In this document: positions 10,595 to 21,718 of the stretch, piece after piece
Layout of the letters: each line of letters starts with the position of its first letter
Position numbering within the stretch: position 1 is the stretch's first letter
From: Halicephalobus mephisto
Lineage: Eukaryota > Nematoda > Chromadorea > Rhabditida > Panagrolaimidae
DNA: 64,000 nt
Reading direction: 5' to 3'
NCBI GenBank assembly: GCA_009193035.1
Contig: SWDT01000044.1
Span: 161,805 to 225,804, forward strand
Notes under the pieces: generated by a model
Seen by the model: the letters and a program-made list of their open reading frames with translations, nothing else
Database searches by the model: none
Told to the model about the DNA's origin: nothing
Translations under genes and position numbers: made by a program

Positions 10595-12707
10595 ATGATC
10601 GAGATAAAATATTTTTTTCTTTTATTTTTTATTGGATTTTATTTTTGTCAATTAGAAGCCAAGTTTGTTGGTCATTCGTCTTCGGACATATTCGGATTTA
10701 AAAAACCACAGGATCTCTGTAATCCTAAAGGAGGAACGTGGAACGGCTTTCTGCAGCGATGTGTTTGCAGAAAAAACTATTACGGTTACTTGTGTCAATT
10801 TGTGAAAAACTGCCATTACGGATCCAATTTCAATAATAAGTTTGTCAAATTTAATAAATTAATTAAAACTTTTAAAATTAAAATTCTACTGAGTTTTTTA
10901 GAATCTTCCGAAATTCATTTGAAGATTCTGAAATCTTGAAGAATCTCATGAAAGGTTTTGTAGTATTTCAAAATCTCGTGAAAATTTCCAGACTTTTTTA
11001 GGATTTTATGAAAAATTCTGAAAACTTCTAAAATACACTAGAAGATTCTGAAGGCTTCTAAAATATAATGAAAAATTCTGAAGGCTTCTGAAGTATAATG
11101 AAAAATTCTGAAAATTTCTAAAATATAATGAAAAATTTTGAAGACTTCTTAAATACACCAGAAGATTCTTAAAATTTCTAAAATATAATGAAAAATTCTG
11201 AAAATTTCTAAAATATAATGAAAAATTCTGAAAATTTCTAAAATATAATGGAAGATTCTGAAAACTTCTAAAATACACTAGAAGATTCTGAAGACTTCTG
11301 AAATCTAGTTATAAATTTCGAAAACTGTTAGAATCTAGTGTAAATACATTCAAAATCTGAAATATTCTAAAAAATCCGAAAAATCTCGTCGAGATTACTT
11401 CGTAGTAATTTTTATTCTTAATTTTTCAACAATAAGATTAAAGTTATTTTTCGAAATTTCCGAATTGAACTAATTTGGTTCAAATTGTAATTTTTTGATT
11501 TTTAAATTTGAATTTGAATTATTCGAAATTGATTCAAAATCGACAGTATCAAATATGCCTTCAGATGTTTGTGCAATTACGGATGGCAAGGGGATTTCTG
11601 CGACAAAATCCAGTGCTTCAATGGACATCCCATGGATAACTTCACGAAATGCGAATGTTTCCCGAGATTCGCCGGGATGTACTGCGATTCCTGCAAAGAA
11701 AGATATCAGTAAATTTTTATTTTTATTTTAAAAAAACTTTTTATTATTTAAAAAATACTTTTTTTAATTTAAGAAATACTTTTTTATTTAAAAAATACTT
11801 TTTTTATTTAAAAAAACACTTTTTTTATTTAAGAAATACTTTTTTTTATTTAAAAAATACATGTTTTTTGAAAATACTTTTTTATTTTAAAATATACTTT
11901 TTTATTTAAAAAATATTTTTTTATTTATTTAAAAAATACTTTTTTTATTTAAAAAAACACTTTTTTTATTTAAGAAATACTTTTTTTTTATTTTAAAAAT
12001 ACATGTTTTTTGAAAATACTTTTTTATTTTAAAATATACTTTTTATTTAGAAAATTACCATCATGTTCTCCATTTGTTGATTTCGAAGATTTGGAAGTTC
12101 CGTGTTCTTCGACTTCTGAGATTTATTATTTGGTGTTCTTCTTCGTCTCTGTTTTCGTCATTATCTTCTTGGGCTGTACTATCGTCGTCGCTATGAGTGA
12201 GTTTACTCATAAAATTCTATAATTCATTTTTTTCTAATCAAATTTCATTTTTCTGATTTCTAAAAAAATTCATTTTTAATATTTTTAAAATTTTTAAAAA
12301 GTTTATTTTTAATATTTTAAAATTCATTTTTAATATTTTTTAAATTTTTTAAAAGTTTATTTTTAATATTTTTTAAATTTTTTAAAATTTAATTTTTATT
12401 TTTAAATTTTTTTAACTTTCAAAAATTAATAAAAATGTATTTTTTATTTTAATGAAAATTTTATTGAGGAAGAAGACGGATCGAAGTGGTTCATTCTCCT
12501 AGACTGTCTCCAGAATTGGAAGCTTTCTTGATTCAGAAGCAACTCCAGCCGTGTCCTACCTATGAGGAAGCCCTCAGGCAATCCAGAAGCTCCAGAAACA
12601 CCACCAACCAACTCCAAGTGATAATGGAAGAAGAAGAAATCGATCAAATCGAACAAGTTCAAACAGAAGAAAACGGTCACGAAAGAATCCTCAGTCTTCA
12701 TGTGTAA
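10595..12707 (+). CDS. EGF-repeat type I membrane protein with a PTYEEAL tail, 257 residues
   Basis: Exons 10595-10839, 11565-11708, 12051-12196 and 12469-12707 join in phase throughout. The protein starts with a signal peptide (FFLLFFIGFYFCQLEA), then has EGF-like modules (CVCRKNYYGYLC; CLCNYGWQGDFC; CECFPRFAGMYC), a transmembrane helix (LVFFFVSVFVIIFLGC), an RRR stop-transfer, and a cytoplasmic tail with PCPTYEEALRQS and an acidic end. The PTYEEAL element resembles tail motifs that bind WW or trafficking adaptors, but that is inference. An acceptor-like ACTGCAG lies 8 bp before the ATG, which would suit trans-splicing downstream of the gene at 9236. Introns 1 and 2 are filled with simple tandem repeats. 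Confidence 0.8.
10960..11330. repeat. 30-bp tandem repeat inside an intron
   Basis: Units of the form AAATTCTGAAAATTTCTAAAATATAATG repeat about 11-12 times in intron 1 of the EGF-type gene. Because 30 is a multiple of three, the minus strand stays open and encodes a spurious ten-residue repeat (FRNFQNFSLY). Confidence 0.85.
11720..12048. repeat. Low-complexity T-run/TTTAAAAAATAC repeat in intron 2
   Basis: Units of about 20 bp (ACTTTTTTTATTTAAAAAAT) fill intron 2 of the EGF-type gene; 11850-11890 and 11990-12040 are two copies of a longer unit containing ACATGTTTTTTGAAAATAC. Confidence 0.8.
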
Positions 12708-12889
12708 TTTTTTCGGTTTCTTGGTCATACTGTAGTTCGGAGTAGTTACTCAATTGTAGTTTTAGTTTATTTGTGAAATTTTTTATTTAATTGATTTATT
12801 AATGATAAAAAAGTTTAAATTCGTTTTGGATTCAATTTACTCTAAAAATTTATTTTTACCTAATTAACAAATTTATTCAATAGTAAAAA

Positions 12890-13428
12890 TTTCACTGTAG
12901 AATTTATTTTGAGTGAAATTTATCTTTATATAATTATTTTTTTTTTAAATTAAAAATTTAAATTTATTAGTTTTTTTAATAATGAAATTTTATTTTTAAT
13001 TAATATATTTATTAATAAAGATATCTATTATGGATTTTATCGAATTTGTGAGCGAAATTTATCTTTATATAATTAATTAATTTTTTTTTAAATAAAAAAT
13101 TTAAATTTATTAGTTTTTTTTTAATAATGAAGTTTTATTTTTTATTAATATATTTATTAATAAAGATATCTACTATGGATTTTATCGAATTTATGAGTGA
13201 AATTTATCTTTATATAATTAATTCTTTTTTTTTAAATTAAAAATTTAAATTTATTATAAAATTTTTTAATAATGAAATTTTTAATTAATATATTTATTAA
13301 TAAAGATGTCCACTATGGATTTTACCGAATTTATGAGTGAAATTTATTTTATTACAATTAATTAATTTTTTTAAATGAAAATTTAAATTTATTATAAAAT
13401 TTTTTATTAATGAAATTTTATTTTTTAG
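12890..13428. repeat. About 140-bp tandem repeat, about 3.7 copies
   Basis: The phrase GAGTGAAATTTAT (or a variant) recurs near 12911, 13051, 13195 and 13335, each followed by TTAATATATTTATTAATAAAG and CTATGGATTTTA. It separates the convergent EGF-type and PD40 genes and may include their 3' UTRs. Confidence 0.75.
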
Positions 13429-16400
13429 TTAATCAATCCATTCAGCGATGAAAAGATTTAGATCCATCATAGATTTGCCGTTTCTGGAACTGCCCCAAAT
13501 GAGATGTCTTCCGTCTCGACTCATCATCGGAAAAGCGTCGAATCCGCGGGAGTACGTGATTTGTTCCAAATTTGTTCCATCGTCGTTGATGACGTAGAGG
13601 TCGAAAGTCCCGAAAATTTCGGCTCCATAATTAGAACTAAAGACGATTCTTTGGTTATCGTTAAGATAGAAAGGGGCCCAGCTACTGTTCCCCAAATGGG
13701 TTATCTGTCTCAGACCAGTCCCGTCCACGTTGATAGTGAACAACTCCATCTCGAGGGGTTCGACAAGGTCGTAGCTGAAATTTAATTAAATTTAAAAATA
13801 TTCTAAAATTTTCTGCAAAAATCCAAATTATTTTTTTAAAAATCAACTTTAATAATTTCTTATAAATATTCACCTCAGTAATTTCTTATATTTTTCGATT
13901 TCGGCTGGAGTCTTAGGTCTGGAAGCCCGGAATCCGACTTTCGTGCCATCTGGAGAGAAGAATGGACCGCCGTCGTAGCCAAGTTCGTTTGTGAGTTGTT
14001 TGAATTTTTCCGTTTCGAAATCATAAATCCACAACTCTGGATCTCCGGATCTGACCGAAGTGAACACCATCAGCTTGCCATCGGGTGAAATGGCCCCTTC
14101 GGCATCATATCCCGGGGTGTCTGTAAGTCTCTCGAGGAAATTCCCAAATTCGTCAACTTTGAAAATGTCGTAAGACGGATGGAGATCCCAAGTGTAGCTG
14201 GTGTTGCAGAGTCGTTTCAAAACAGGGTCAGTTCTTGATTTTTCTGATTGGCATTTTTTTTCTGAACATGTTCCTAATTTTCCGTCGTTGATTTTTCCCA
14301 AATCTGCCTCGAGGAAAGTAGAGGCAAAAATGGCGGTTTTGTCGTCCGGGAAAAGGTAACTGCAGGTACACGACCCCAGTCCAGTCGACAACCTCCTAGG
14401 AAGGAAGTTTTCGTCGTCAGAAGTGAAGTCAAAACTTAAGTGGTAAATCTGGTCACAAGCAGTGCCATAAGCTTCCTGACCCGCTGCTTGAAAAACAATT
14501 GAATTTTCCCGGAATCTAAAATTTCTAAATAATTAAAAATAAAAAAATATATTGCAGAAATTTTAAAAATCGTTATAAAATTTTAGGAGATTCTAAAAAG
14601 TTCTGGAGCAATCCTAAAATAAGAAAAGAACGCGAGTGAAAAGAGAGCGAGTGAAAAGAAAGCGAGTGAAGAGAGAGCGAGTGAAAAGAGAGCGAATGAA
14701 AAGAGAGTGAGTGAAAAGAAAGCGAGTAAAGAGAGAGCGAGTAAAGAGAGAGCGAGTGGAAAAAACGCGAGTGAACAGAGAGCGAATGAAAAGAGAGCGA
14801 GTTGATTTCGACTAATTGCCAGTTTTACCACTTTTCTGTTTCTATTCACTCTTGCGCGCGAATTCAAAAATTCCAAAAAAAGTAATTTTTAATTTAAGAA
14901 TAATGTTTATATTAACCAACGCGAAATATCCCTCAGCATTCTGTCCTCCGAAGGTCAGTTGATGGACATTTTTTAGATGCTTCTCTTCTCCTTCTTTCAG
15001 ATTGATTTTTGATTTTTTATTTTTTTTCATCGATTGTCGCTTTTTGGATTCTTGTAATCTCTTTTTTGTTTCGTTGGTCCTTCTGCTTTCCCACTCGACG
15101 GTGAAGATTTGATATATCTCGCTGGTTTTTTTCATGAAGGTCAGCAGGCTTCCATCCGGACTCAAGTTTGACACACATCCCTTCAGTTTGTTTTTGGCCA
15201 AAGTGATAGATTCCATCTTGCCTGACGTTATGGATACTGTAGCGAGTTCCGGTTCCTTATTCTTCGGTACATTACCGAAATTCGTAATAAACAAATGTTT
15301 TCCTTCGTCGCAAATGTCGTGGATGTTGATAATCTTATTTCCTTTGTAAATTATCCTTTTTCCGCTTCCATCGAACCTACTGGAATAAATATAAGTTAAT
15401 TTGTTTTTATAAATTGCGAAGAAAAATAAATCTTCTTTTTTGTGAAAAACGGATCCGAGAAAAATTAAGTTTTGAGAATCTTCGAAAATTTTCTGTTCAC
15501 TTCCAGAATTCAAATCAACAAGAATCAAAGAACTATCTCTTATTCCGGCCATTAATCCATCGCGAAATCCACCGACGAATTTCTCAATAGAATCGGAAAA
15601 ATTTGAAAATCGTCTTTTAAAATTTCCATATTTGTTGACTTTGACGACTTCGAATTTTGTTCCCGATCTTGATTTCCTACGTGAATTAAACGCTTCCGTA
15701 AGATTACGGTAATGGAACAGATTCACGACTTGGGCCATGTCTCCATCGGGGAAATAGCCGAGGTTGATTGAGTATCCTAATCCGGACGACAGTCTTCTGG
15801 GATGTGAAAAAGCTTCATTAACGGACACATCGTAAACTTGAGCATCTAGCTTCATGAATGACACTCTCTTTCCATCTGGACTGAAAAATCACCGAAATTA
15901 ATATATGAAAAGATAAAATTAATATATAAAAAGTTAAAAAATTTCACGAGCAACACTGGGGCGAGCTGCGGGCAACGTGCGTCAATTTCCCGTGTTCGAA
16001 CTTTTTGAATTTTTCCGTCGAATCTCTTCTACCTTTTGTATCATATATTGATTTTTGTTAATTCTTTTTTATTTCAGCAGTAATGGAAGTAGATACAGTT
16101 CAAGAAGACATTGCTACCGGTCCTTGTCCGAAGAAGTCCAAATCAGAAGAGGAATTGCCGGACTTAGACACGTCCTATGTGAACCGTATCGAGCCCGAGC
16201 CGTTGTCCTGTGGAGCGGAAGCCATATTGACTCGATGTATTTATCTCGGGAAGAAGGCCATTTTGAAGCAGAGAGTGAATAAAGCCTACAGACATCCGGA
16301 ATTGGACAAGAAACTGATCAAGGACAGGACCAGATCCGAGATTAGGGGAATCGACAAGTGCAAGAAAGTGAGTGATTCATATATCACTTTTATTTTAATC

Positions 16401-19044
16401 GATAAATTCCAGATTGGAGTCCCTTGTCCAGCCATTTATTTCATCAATGATCTCAAGAATGAAGTAGTATTCGAAGAAATCCAAGGAGTAGCCTTGAGGG
16501 ATCATTTGCTTCAAAAAGAAAACGAACTCCCACCTGCAGAATACCAAGAGTACTTCAACAAGATCGCCGTCAACCTAGGTTTGCTTCTTGCTAAAATGCA
16601 TAAAGGAGGATTAATCCACGGAGATCTGACGTCCGCCAACATTGTCCTCAGAAACGGATCCATCGCTGAACCTGTTCTCATCGACTTCGGTCTGTCTTAC
16701 GTCAAGATGAACGCGGAAGACAAAGCGGTGGATATTTACGTTTTTGAAAGGGCTCTGAGTGCGATGCATAACGGACTAGACGAAACCACATTCGCCTCGA
16801 TTCAAAAAGGATATGAAGAATTTGATCCTAAACACGCCGAAACCGTCTACAAAAGGTTGGAGGAGGTTCGACTGAGAGGAAGAAAGAGGGATATGGTCGG
16901 ATAAGTAATAATAAATTGTTTTTTGTTGTTATATATTGTTTTTTTGGGAAACCGTTGTAAAATTAAAATTGAAAAACTGCAATCTCAACACGAAACTCTG
17001 CGGGTTACGGTATGCCGCTGTTTGAAATGAAAGTTTTGAAATCGCTGCGGAGTTGCTTTTCTCTTGTTCGAGGTGTTTTCCGACAGTATTCGATTTAATT
17101 TTTCAGAATGTCTGAAGAAGAAGAGAAGACCCGTCATCTCAGTAAGTGCTTATCCGGAATCCTCCGATGTTATTTAGTTTTTTCAGTAACCGAGCGAGAA
17201 TCCCTCAAATGTACATTACTAGGCTTACAAGCCGCGCGAAAAGGTCTGTTTTTATATGAATTTAATTTTTAATGATTTAATTACAGCTATTGAAGAAGAA
17301 GACACGAAATTAGAGAAAGAAGAAAAAGAAGCAAAAGAGGAACTGAATAAACTCGTTGTTGAACATGAAAATATTGAACGTTTGATCATTGCCAAACGAG
17401 AGCAGAGTTTTAGTTTGCAGACTGAACTGTATGAAGTGAAGGCCCAATTTGCCCATACTCGAGAGAAATCTAACTACCAGAATGAATTGGTAAGTAGTTT
17501 TGGAATTGAATTCGTGGTTTTTATATGGAAGTCTAGATCAAGCGATTCAAGCAACTTCGAGATCAACGAGGCTGCCAAGCGAAGATTATGGAGGAGGGAG
17601 TCAAACACCTCAAAGAAAATAAATGGAATATCAAAAAGAAGGAAAAACTTGCGTTGCTTCAGGAAGCTCGTGTTGCTTACAAACACGAGAAGGATACGGT
17701 TCGTGAATTGAAACAAACCAGTGAAAAAGACATGGAAGCCTGTAAGTTTTACCACCTATTCATTTGTTCTAAACTCATCTTGCAGTGGAAGACGAAATGA
17801 ATTCTCCGATCATTGACTTCATCAATAATATTATTCAGTCCGAGTTGACAAAATCCACTGAATTAAGAAACGTTGAAAAGAGCCCTCATCGGCCAGTCGA
17901 GAAGCGAAGACAGTCCCATGCTTCGACTACGCCGAAGAAGACGAAGACGGATGAGAACTCTTTGCTCAGAATCACCAATTCTGCACCAGCTCAGAAAATC
18001 CTTCATACTCCGAAGAAGAACGAACGTAAAGGTATTCTGAAAGAAACTTCCAAAGCCAAAAGAAGAATTCCACCTGCTGACCCCTATGACTTCAGTAATT
18101 TGATGAATGACACCTTGGAAGATCAGACTGCCTCCCAGACTCCCCCTCGTATTTCAACTACACCTGCACGAGAAGTTCGTGAGAAAGTTACTCCTCGTCG
18201 AAGCTCACCTGTACGTGAGAGCCGTGAGAAGGTTACTCCTCGTCGGACTTCCCCTACACATGAAGCTCGAGAGAAGACTACCTCCTATCGAAGCTCACCT
18301 TTACGAGAAACTCGAGAGAAGACTACTCCTCGTCGAAGCTCACCTGTACGGGAAATTCGAGAGAAGGTCACTCCACGTCGTACTTCACCTACAGAAGTTA
18401 ATTTGGAGAAGGTTGTTCCTCGTCGAACCTCGCCTGTAAATGGAAATCACGGGAAGATGACTCCTCGTCGTGCCTCGCCTACATCAGAAAATCAGAGAAA
18501 TGCCACTCCGCATCGTGTTTTGCCTACTTTGGAAACACAAGAGAAGGATACACCTTGTACTCCACAAGAAGCTGAAGAAGATATTCCTCGTTCTCTGTCT
18601 GCACAAGAAACTCAAGAGAAGGAGATTTCTTTCATGAATTTCAGTAGCGCAGCTTCCCCAGAGAAAATGATGGACCTTGCTATGTCTTCGATTGATGCTG
18701 GGAACGATCTCCTCAATCTACTTGGTGTGGACACTAATGACGGCGAGGAAAATGGCCCCATGTTTTCCTTCCTCAATCAAACCGAAAGCAATTCCGGACC
18801 TTTCTTCAACTTCAAAGGAAGTAAGACGAATGATGAATCGTCCAATGGAGGTAATGGTTTTTTGTTCTAGTTATTGTTACCATCTAGTTATCCCGTTTGA
18901 ATTAAATTGTAATCAAACTTACGCGAAAATGGGCCGAATAGCATCGTCATCTCCAAAGGTAAGTTGGCGAAGATTCTTTACCTCATGACAGTTCAAAACT
19001 GTGGCGAGAGAGAATAATATAATCAGACAATCAAAAGCGGACAT
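13429..19044 (-). CDS. Secreted TolB/PD40 beta-propeller protein, 689 residues, hosting two nested genes
   Basis: Exons are 19044-18923, 15880-14921, 14515-13874 and 13774-13429. They total 2070 nt, and every junction is phase-consistent, including FGDDDAIRPIF joining to A-PDGKRVSFM across the 3-kb first intron. Donor 2 is GTTGGT, a weak site. Exon 1 gives a signal peptide (FDCLIILFSLATVLNC). PD40 propeller motifs recur: RQLTFGDDDA, APDGKRVSF, LSPDGSLLTF, QLTFGGQNAEGYF, ISPDGKLMVF, FSPDGTKVGF, QITYSRGFDAFPMMSRDGR. The PKTPAEIEKYK linker is typical of the family. Such propellers are binding scaffolds, often periplasmic or secreted; I know no defined animal role. TP53RK and a coiled-coil gene lie on the other strand inside intron 1. 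Confidence 0.85.
14631..14805. repeat. Purine-rich 14-15-bp minisatellite
   Basis: About 12 copies of GCGAGTGAAAAGAGA lie in intron 2 of the PD40 gene. On the minus strand this gives a long pyrimidine tract and an artefactual open frame rich in Leu, Ala, Ser and Phe. Confidence 0.85.
16083..16904 (+). CDS. TP53RK: TP53RK/Bud32 kinase of the KEOPS complex, 258 residues
   Basis: Exons 16083-16367 and 16413-16904. The 45-nt intron is a multiple of three without a stop, so the unspliced frame stays open; removing it restores KCKK-IGVPCPAIYF, the usual sequence. Features are QGAEAILT-like SCGAEAILTR, KQRVNKAYRHPELD, the RSE helix, FEEIQG, the catalytic loop LIHGDLTSANI, the metal site VLIDFGLS, and the invariant C-terminal RGRKRDMVG. 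This ATPase partners Kae1/OSGEP in making t6A on ANN-decoding tRNAs, in cytosol and nucleus. The length is normal, with a short acidic N-terminal extension. It is nested in intron 1 of the PD40 gene on the opposite strand. Confidence 0.95.
   Translation: MEVDTVQEDIATGPCPKKSKSEEELPDLDTSYVNRIEPEPLSCGAEAILTRCIYLGKKAILKQRVNKAYRHPELDKKLIKDRTRSEIRGIDKCKKVSDSYITFILIDKFQIGVPCPAIYFINDLKNEVVFEEIQGVALRDHLLQKENELPPAEYQEYFNKIAVNLGLLLAKMHKGGLIHGDLTSANIVLRNGSIAEPVLIDFGLSYVKMNAEDKAVDIYVFERALSAMHNGLDETTFASIQKGYEEFDPKHAETVYKRLEEVRLRGRKRDMVG
17108..18870 (+). CDS. Coiled-coil protein with 15-residue TPRRxSP repeats, 527 residues
   Basis: Five exons fit in phase: 17108-17141, 17187-17243, 17287-17489, 17537-17741 and 17786-18870. 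The start codon follows TTTTTCAGA, a good trans-splice or 5'-UTR acceptor. Residues 1-165 are a strongly charged coiled coil (EEDTKLEKEEKEAKEELNKL). Residues of about 290-420 hold roughly eight tandem copies of EKVTPRRTSPVRESR, each with TP and SP sites preceded or followed by basic residues, as CDK/MAPK substrates have. The C-terminus is acidic with LLNLLGVD and ends NGGNGFLF. I cannot place the family; a chromosome, spindle or centrosome scaffold is possible by analogy only. It is nested in the PD40 intron. Confidence 0.8.
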
Positions 19045-19195
19045 GATCGATCGAGTAAGAATAGACAGCTGTTGTTTGTTCCCGATCTTCCAAGGTCAAC
19101 AATCGATAGTGAATGCTTTTGCACTTTATATAGAACTCTGGGGAACGTTGACTAGCAAGTGACTTTTAACCTCAAACTACGTTGTACTGAAAGAC

Positions 19196-21311
19196 TTATG
19201 CAATGATGGGTTCCTCAATGTCGATTACTGGCACTAGATCCTCTGTTGGAGGTGTTGAGTATGGTCGTTTTAAAGAACGTTGTTTTCTAAGTGACAATTC
19301 TGGCATGGAACTGGCGTCTTGAAGTGATGGCTGGGAGATTAAGATCTGTTCCAACATGGCAATCAATGAGTCGATACCTAGTAGATAACCATCATCCATG
19401 CCAGAGTAGACTTTGTCATCGAGAAATCCCCTGAATGTGGAATGAGCGAAATCTATCATTCTGACAACGATTGAGTCTTTGGGGTTCTCTGCTTGGAGTA
19501 AGGATTCTGAATCGGAAGCACCATCGAAAGCGATCAATAATGAGCTTGAAAAAAACCTAAAAAATAAAATTTTTTTTACGAAATAGTTTCGAGACGACTT
19601 TTCAAAATTTCCAAATATTGGTTAAAATTAATTTTATCGGATTCTGGAAAATTAGAAATTTTTATGGAATTTCGTAAAGTTTTGAAAATTGTTAAATTCT
19701 AAAAATTTCACAAAATTAAGAATTTGGAGAATTTTCTATTGGATTCTGAAGAATTAAGAATTTTTAAAATTCTAGAAAGTTACGAATTTTTGATTTGAAA
19801 GTTTTTTAAATTTAGACTTACCGGAAACTTTCGGCTTCTGATAAAACAGATCTGAGGACTTGGAGTTCTCTTATGAGTTTTTTTGTCCTTGTAAATCCTG
19901 CATTGATGAAAAATTTTTCTAAAGAATTATAAAATTTTACTCTGTCCATTCTTCTTCCTTCGTATTTGTTGATGAAACTGTAGGATTTAGTGCATTTGTC
20001 ATATAGTTGTAGTCCTACAAGACGGATTCCGAGTTCTTCTGAAGTTGATTGACGGCATTTTTGGGTTTGAGTAAGTCGTTTCTGAGCGCTGGAATCGTCG
20101 CCGTACTGACGTTGTCCCATCTTGAGGTCGATCACGCAAGGCTTTCGAAAATCGCTCACGATATCTTCCAGCATGATGAACCATTTATCGTAACCTTTTA
20201 GAAGTTTTTCGACGACCTAATTAAAACCACAATATTATGAAAATTTAAAAATTGTTTTAAAAATTTTTGAAAATTTAAAAAATTCTAAAAATTGAAATAG
20301 GATTTTAGGATTCTGAATTCTCTCAAGGATCTAAGAAGATTATATCAGATTCTGGAAAATTCTAAAAGTTCTTTGTGAATTTTGAAAAATTTTTGAATTT
20401 TTTTAAGATTCTCGAAAATTCTACAATTTTTCATTAAATTCTAAAATTTGAATAAAATTTAAAATTTTCTATAAAATCTTTAAAAATTTGAATATTATAT
20501 AAAACTTTTTTAAATTCTTTAGAATTAAAAATTTTTTCATTGGATTCTAGAAATTTGAATAAAATCTAGAATTTTCTATAAAATCTTTAAAAATTTGAAT
20601 ATTATATAAAACTTTTTTAAATTCTTTAGAATTAAAAATTTTTTCATTGGATTCTAAAATTTGAATAAAATTTAAAATTTCCTATAAAATCTTTAAAAAT
20701 TTGAATATTATATAAAACTTTTTTAAATTCTTTAGAATTAAAAATTTTTTCATTGAATTCTAGAAATTTGAATAAAATCTAGAATTTTCTATAAAATCTT
20801 TAAAAATTTGAATATTATATAAAATTTTAAAAAATCCTAAGATTTAAAGTTTATATAAATTTTTTGTAAAATTTTCACTAAATTCTAAAATTTTATAAAA
20901 AATTTTAATTTTATGATTAAAAAATTAAAAACAAACCTTGCTTTGACACTGACCAGCCCAAGTATTGATCGCCATCTCCGCTTCGACTTTTCCACTTTTC
21001 TTAATTCTGAAAGTCATCGGTTTTGTTTCTTCTCCATTATCGTCATCTGAATTTCTAACTTCTTTAACAGCAGATTCTAAAGCACAACAATTGACTTCGG
21101 CATCAGTAGACAAAATTAATTGGCCATCGTTGCATCCAGAGAGATTGACCCGGATTCTGCCGCAGTACTTGACCGTGAACGGCGTTAATTTTTGGTCCAT
21201 GTTCACGTAGAAGTTGAATTCACGTTGATTTAGAGGTTTTAAAACGTGACCGGCACATTTCAGAAGTCCAAAATGTCCGCCGACTTGATGAGGAAATCCA
21301 GCCACGTTCAT
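19196..21311 (-). CDS. Inositol hexakisphosphate kinase (IPK superfamily), about 376 residues
   Basis: Exons 21311-20937, 20216-19822 and 19556-19196 are phase-consistent. N-terminal FPHQVGGHF and REFNFY match the IP6K start. The IPK signature PxxxDxKxG is PCVIDLKMG (about residues 151-159), followed by GQRQYGDDSSAQKRLTQ and RLVGLQLY. SSLLIAFDG and VVRMIDFAHSTF give the SLL and metal-binding IDF motifs. The enzyme phosphorylates InsP6 to the pyrophosphate InsP7 with ATP, in cytosol and nucleus. An acceptor-like TTTTAG before the ATG allows an upstream exon. The C-terminal tail is unusually Pro/Glu rich. Confidence 0.9.
20430..20850. repeat. 107-bp tandem repeat in IP6K intron 1
   Basis: ATAAAATCTTTAAAAATTTG recurs near 20471, 20578, 20684 and 20791, a 106-107-bp period, about 3.7 copies with a few differences. 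Confidence 0.8.
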
Positions 21312-21718
21312 CGACAAAAAAACTAAAAAAAAAATAAAATCGACTTTTACGACCGGTTTTAATCAGATCAATGAAAATTTCTAGAATTTTACTTTATCTG
21401 ATAAATAAATAAAGATAAGAAAAAAATTAAAATTTGATAAAATTATGAAAGTTGAAAATGCAAAAACAAAGCTAGTGGAAGTTGTCAGACAAACCGCGAG
21501 TGTTAGCTGTCTGCTCTCGCTCTCGGGCATTTTGCTTGCAGCTGGTGCGCACAAGTTCGTCTGTCAATCGCGGCATTTATCTGGTTGCCGATGCATTTGC
21601 TCTAGGCCAGAGCGAGTAATTGCTTAGGCAAACGAGTCAATTCCGACTTGGTTGAATTTGTTTCTTTTTCGATTTTTATAAAATTTATAAATTTTTATAA
21701 AAAATTAATTTTTTCAGA

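Noticed and set aside
11006..11278. 90-codon minus-strand ORF with ten-residue FRNFQNFSLY repeats
   Set aside because: It is the translation of a 30-bp intronic minisatellite; length divisible by three keeps it open by chance.
14583..14876. Minus-strand ORF rich in Leu, Ala, Phe and Ser, like a membrane protein
   Set aside because: It is a purine/pyrimidine minisatellite in a PD40 intron, not a gene.
18107..18439. Alternative frame of 110 codons inside the coiled-coil gene
   Set aside because: It is a shadow of the 45-bp coding repeat; the chosen frame continues through all exons.
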